A DNA stretch of 7,232 bases from an uncultured Campylobacter sp. (GTDB lineage Bacteria; Campylobacterota; Campylobacteria; Campylobacterales; Campylobacteraceae), in assembly GCF_938045405.1 (NCBI RefSeq), contig NZ_CALIMW010000149.1, forward strand, positions 1-7,232. Direction: 5' to 3'. Of the stretch, positions 5,756 to 7,232 are shown piece by piece. A program made the translations under genes and the position numbers. Numbering within the stretch: the first letter of the stretch is position 1; each line of letters starts with the position of its first letter. A model generated the notes under the pieces. The model was not told where the DNA came from. It made no database searches and saw nothing but the letters and a program-made list of their open reading frames with translations.

Positions 5756-6881
5756 AGATATACTCGCTCATCAGCGGCTGCAGCCCGCCGTCGCGGATCG
5801 CCTCGCAGACCTCGCTTACGCTGCGCGCGTCGCTGATCTCGAACTGCTCGTCGCCCCTCTGCTCGCTGTGCCCGCCGATACCCACGCTCACGCCTGCCGA
5901 AATTTTGCTCGCCGCGATCCTGATCGCATTGTCGCGGAAGCCCGCCCTCTCGCGCGTGGAGATCGTGATCTGCGCACTTGGCAGCAGCAGCCGATACGCG
6001 CACATCACCTGCAGCAGCTCGCGCTCGCCGACGTCCTTCGGGTTTATTTTGTCGTTGTTGATGATCGGGCGCAGACGCGGCACCGAAAAGGAGATCTCGG
6101 CGCGCGGGTACTTGCGCTGAAGCAGCCACGCGTGCACGCCCGTGGCAAAGGCATCGCGGCGGAAGTCTCCGAGCCCCAAAAGCGCAGCGAAGCCCACGCC
6201 GCGCATACCGCCTCTAATCGCGCGCTCTTGGGCTGCGAAACGATACGCAAAAACGCGCTTGTTGCCCGCAAGATGCAGCTGCGCGTAGCGCGCGGGATCG
6301 TAGGTTTCTTGAAAAACGGTGACGAAATCGACGCCGCAAGCGTGCAAATAGGCGTAATCAGCGGAGTTTATCGGATAAATTTCGACGCCGATCACCTTAA
6401 AATACTGCCGCGCGAGCTCGCAGGCGCGCCCGATGTAGCGCACGGGGCTGTTTTTCTCGCTCTCGCCCGTGAGGATCAAAATTTCTTCCAGCCCGCTCGC
6501 CGCTATCGCCTCAAACTCCGCCTTTAGCTGCGCTTCATCAAGCCTTGCGCGCGCGATTTTGTTTTTGCAGTTAAAGCCGCAGTAAACACAGAGATTGTCG
6601 CAGTAGTTTGAAATGTAAATCGGCGTGAAAACGGCAACGTTGCTGCCGAAATGCGCCGCCTTCTCGCGCGCTGCGGCTTGCGCGATCTGCTCCAAATGCT
6701 CGCCTGCGCGCACGCTTAGTAGCGCCGCAAAATCGCGCAGACCTCTGTTTTTCGCGCTGATCGCCCTTTGCACGTCAGCCTCGCTCGCCTCCTCGCAAAA
6801 GCCCTCGCGCAGAGCAAGCGTGCGCTCCATCATCTCGCTTCCGATATCCTCCATGCCCGCTAGATAGCCGGTTTTATTCAT
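5748..6881 (-). CDS. thiH: 2-iminoacetate synthase (radical SAM tyrosine lyase) ThiH
   Basis: ThiH splits tyrosine with an S-adenosylmethionine radical to give dehydroglycine (2-iminoacetate) and p-cresol. The dehydroglycine is used by ThiG to build the thiazole of thiamine; anaerobes and microaerophiles typically use this route. The 377 residues match the usual family length. The radical SAM iron-sulfur motif is C-D-N-L-C-V-Y-C with Cys94, Cys98 and Cys101, preceded by TPIYISNY. Further signatures are LTGES (about 138-142), FQETYDPARYAQLHLAGNK, GMRGVGFAALLGLGDFRRDA, SFSVPRLRP, ITISTRERAGFRDN and the C-terminal EQFEISDARSVSEV. The ATG at 6881 is chosen for its AGGA 11 bases upstream (6893-6896), slightly far but the best site. 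It precedes two overlapping genes, and a gap of 211 bp separates it from thiG. Confidence 0.97.
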   Translation of the reverse strand: MNKTGYLAGMEDIGSEMMERTLALREGFCEEASEADVQRAISAKNRGLRDFAALLSVRAGEHLEQIAQAAAREKAAHFGSNVAVFTPIYISNYCDNLCVYCGFNCKNKIARARLDEAQLKAEFEAIAASGLEEILILTGESEKNSPVRYIGRACELARQYFKVIGVEIYPINSADYAYLHACGVDFVTVFQETYDPARYAQLHLAGNKRVFAYRFAAQERAIRGGMRGVGFAALLGLGDFRRDAFATGVHAWLLQRKYPRAEISFSVPRLRPIINNDKINPKDVGERELLQVMCAYRLLLPSAQITISTRERAGFRDNAIRIAASKISAGVSVGIGGHSEQRGDEQFEISDARSVSEVCEAIRDGGLQPLMSEYIYV

Positions 6882-7092
6882 CTTTAAAATTTTCCTTTTA
6901 AATTTTCATTTAAATTCTACGCGACACACTTTTGCGTGTAAATTTAAGCGCCGCGAATTTTAAAATTTCACGCCGCATCTATCGGCTGCTACGTGGAGCT
7001 TGCGTGATCTGTATCTATACAAGCCCGATAAAGGCAAATTCGGCGCAAAAAAACATAGCTCGCATAATCAAGCCGCGCTTAAAATTTAACCG
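6882..7092. other. 211-bp gap between thiG and thiH
   Basis: No gene is supported here. On the minus strand a 16-codon frame starts with ATG near 7064 but has no clear ribosome site. A small hairpin, ACACAC-TTTT-GCGTGT on the plus strand (6925-6940, one G-T pair on the minus strand), lies 44 bp before thiH and has no T-run. The rest is AAATTT-bearing spacer. The spacer is long for an operon whose next junctions overlap. Confidence 0.45.
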
Positions 7093-7232
7093 CTACCTCA
7101 AAAATCCCGTTAGCGGCGAGCTTGCGCTGGCCGTCTTAGAAACGGCACCGAGCCCCGCCAGATAGGCATCGCGCCCCGCCTGCACGCCGAGCGCAAACGC
7201 CCGCGCCATCAGCGCCAGATCCCCGCTCGTGG
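7093..7232 (-). CDS. thiG: Thiazole synthase ThiG, C-terminal 45 residues (5' end outside window)
   Basis: ThiG condenses deoxyxylulose phosphate, dehydroglycine from ThiH and sulfur from ThiS thiocarboxylate into the thiazole phosphate of thiamine. Only the tail is visible. Residues read TSGDLALMARAFALGVQAGR, then DAYLAGLGAVSKTASASSPL, then TGFLR and TAG. This is the typical ThiG ending (d-P-v-x-M-A-x-A-x-x-x-A-v-x-A-G-R-x-A-y-l-A-G ... A-s-a-S-S-P-l-x-G-f). The frame is open to the right edge. Gene order thiG, thiH, unknown gene, thiE/tenI on the minus strand indicates one operon whose promoter lies outside the window. Confidence 0.93.
   Translation of the reverse strand, partial: TSGDLALMARAFALGVQAGRDAYLAGLGAVSKTASASSPLTGFLR

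Noticed and set aside
5868..6527. 219-codon plus-strand frame
   Set aside because: It lies wholly antisense to the well-supported thiH and has no family features; GC-rich DNA with few stops explains it.
6932..7165. 77-codon plus-strand frame across the thiG-thiH gap
   Set aside because: It runs antisense into the conserved thiG tail, with no ribosome site and no family resemblance.

Overview
The window looks like chromosomal DNA from a relatively GC-rich Campylobacter, in the style of the oral species C. gracilis, C. showae or C. rectus. The evidence is the PyrF, ThiG, ThiH and ThiE/TenI sequences, the thiG-thiH-thiE/tenI gene order as in C. jejuni, and the constant recurrence of the palindrome AAATTT in and between genes. 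The species cannot be fixed from the sequence alone.

Left half, plus strand: the C-terminal two thirds of pyrF (orotidine 5'-phosphate decarboxylase) enters from the left edge and ends at 482. About 500 bp without a convincing gene follow. Then come a small helix-hairpin-helix 'Cdd1/pathogenicity locus' family gene (979-1227, TTG start), a probable short pseudogene for an exported protein (1399-1609), and a periplasmic DUF3108-like gene (1768-2625). The leader of the pseudogene and the leader of the DUF3108-like gene resemble each other over about 70 bp and sit at the same distance from their start codons.

Middle, minus strand: a markedly AT-rich gene for an unrecognised membrane protein with pentapeptide-like repeats (2654-3670, TTG start) converges on the DUF3108-like gene. 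It looks compositionally foreign next to its GC-rich neighbours.

Right half, minus strand: the thiamine (thiazole) operon is read right to left. It holds the end of thiG (7093-7232), thiH (5748-6881), an unrecognised 231-residue basic protein (5060-5755), and a thiE/tenI-family gene (3852-5072). The last three overlap by 8 and 13 bp and are probably translationally coupled. ThiG and ThiH work together on the thiazole phosphate half of thiamine. The ThiE/TenI-family product would act at thiazole tautomerisation or at joining the thiazole and pyrimidine halves. That last protein is about twice the usual length: an insertion of roughly 200 residues, including a degenerate x-x-S-A-E-N repeat tract, interrupts the barrel.

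The points most worth a second look are the AAATTT density (a subset of RAATTY, the methylation site reported to govern DNA uptake in C. jejuni), the ThiE/TenI insertion, the unknown gene in the thi operon, and the duplicated leader with a decayed downstream gene. No RNA gene, CRISPR array, IS element or complete novel multi-gene system was found.
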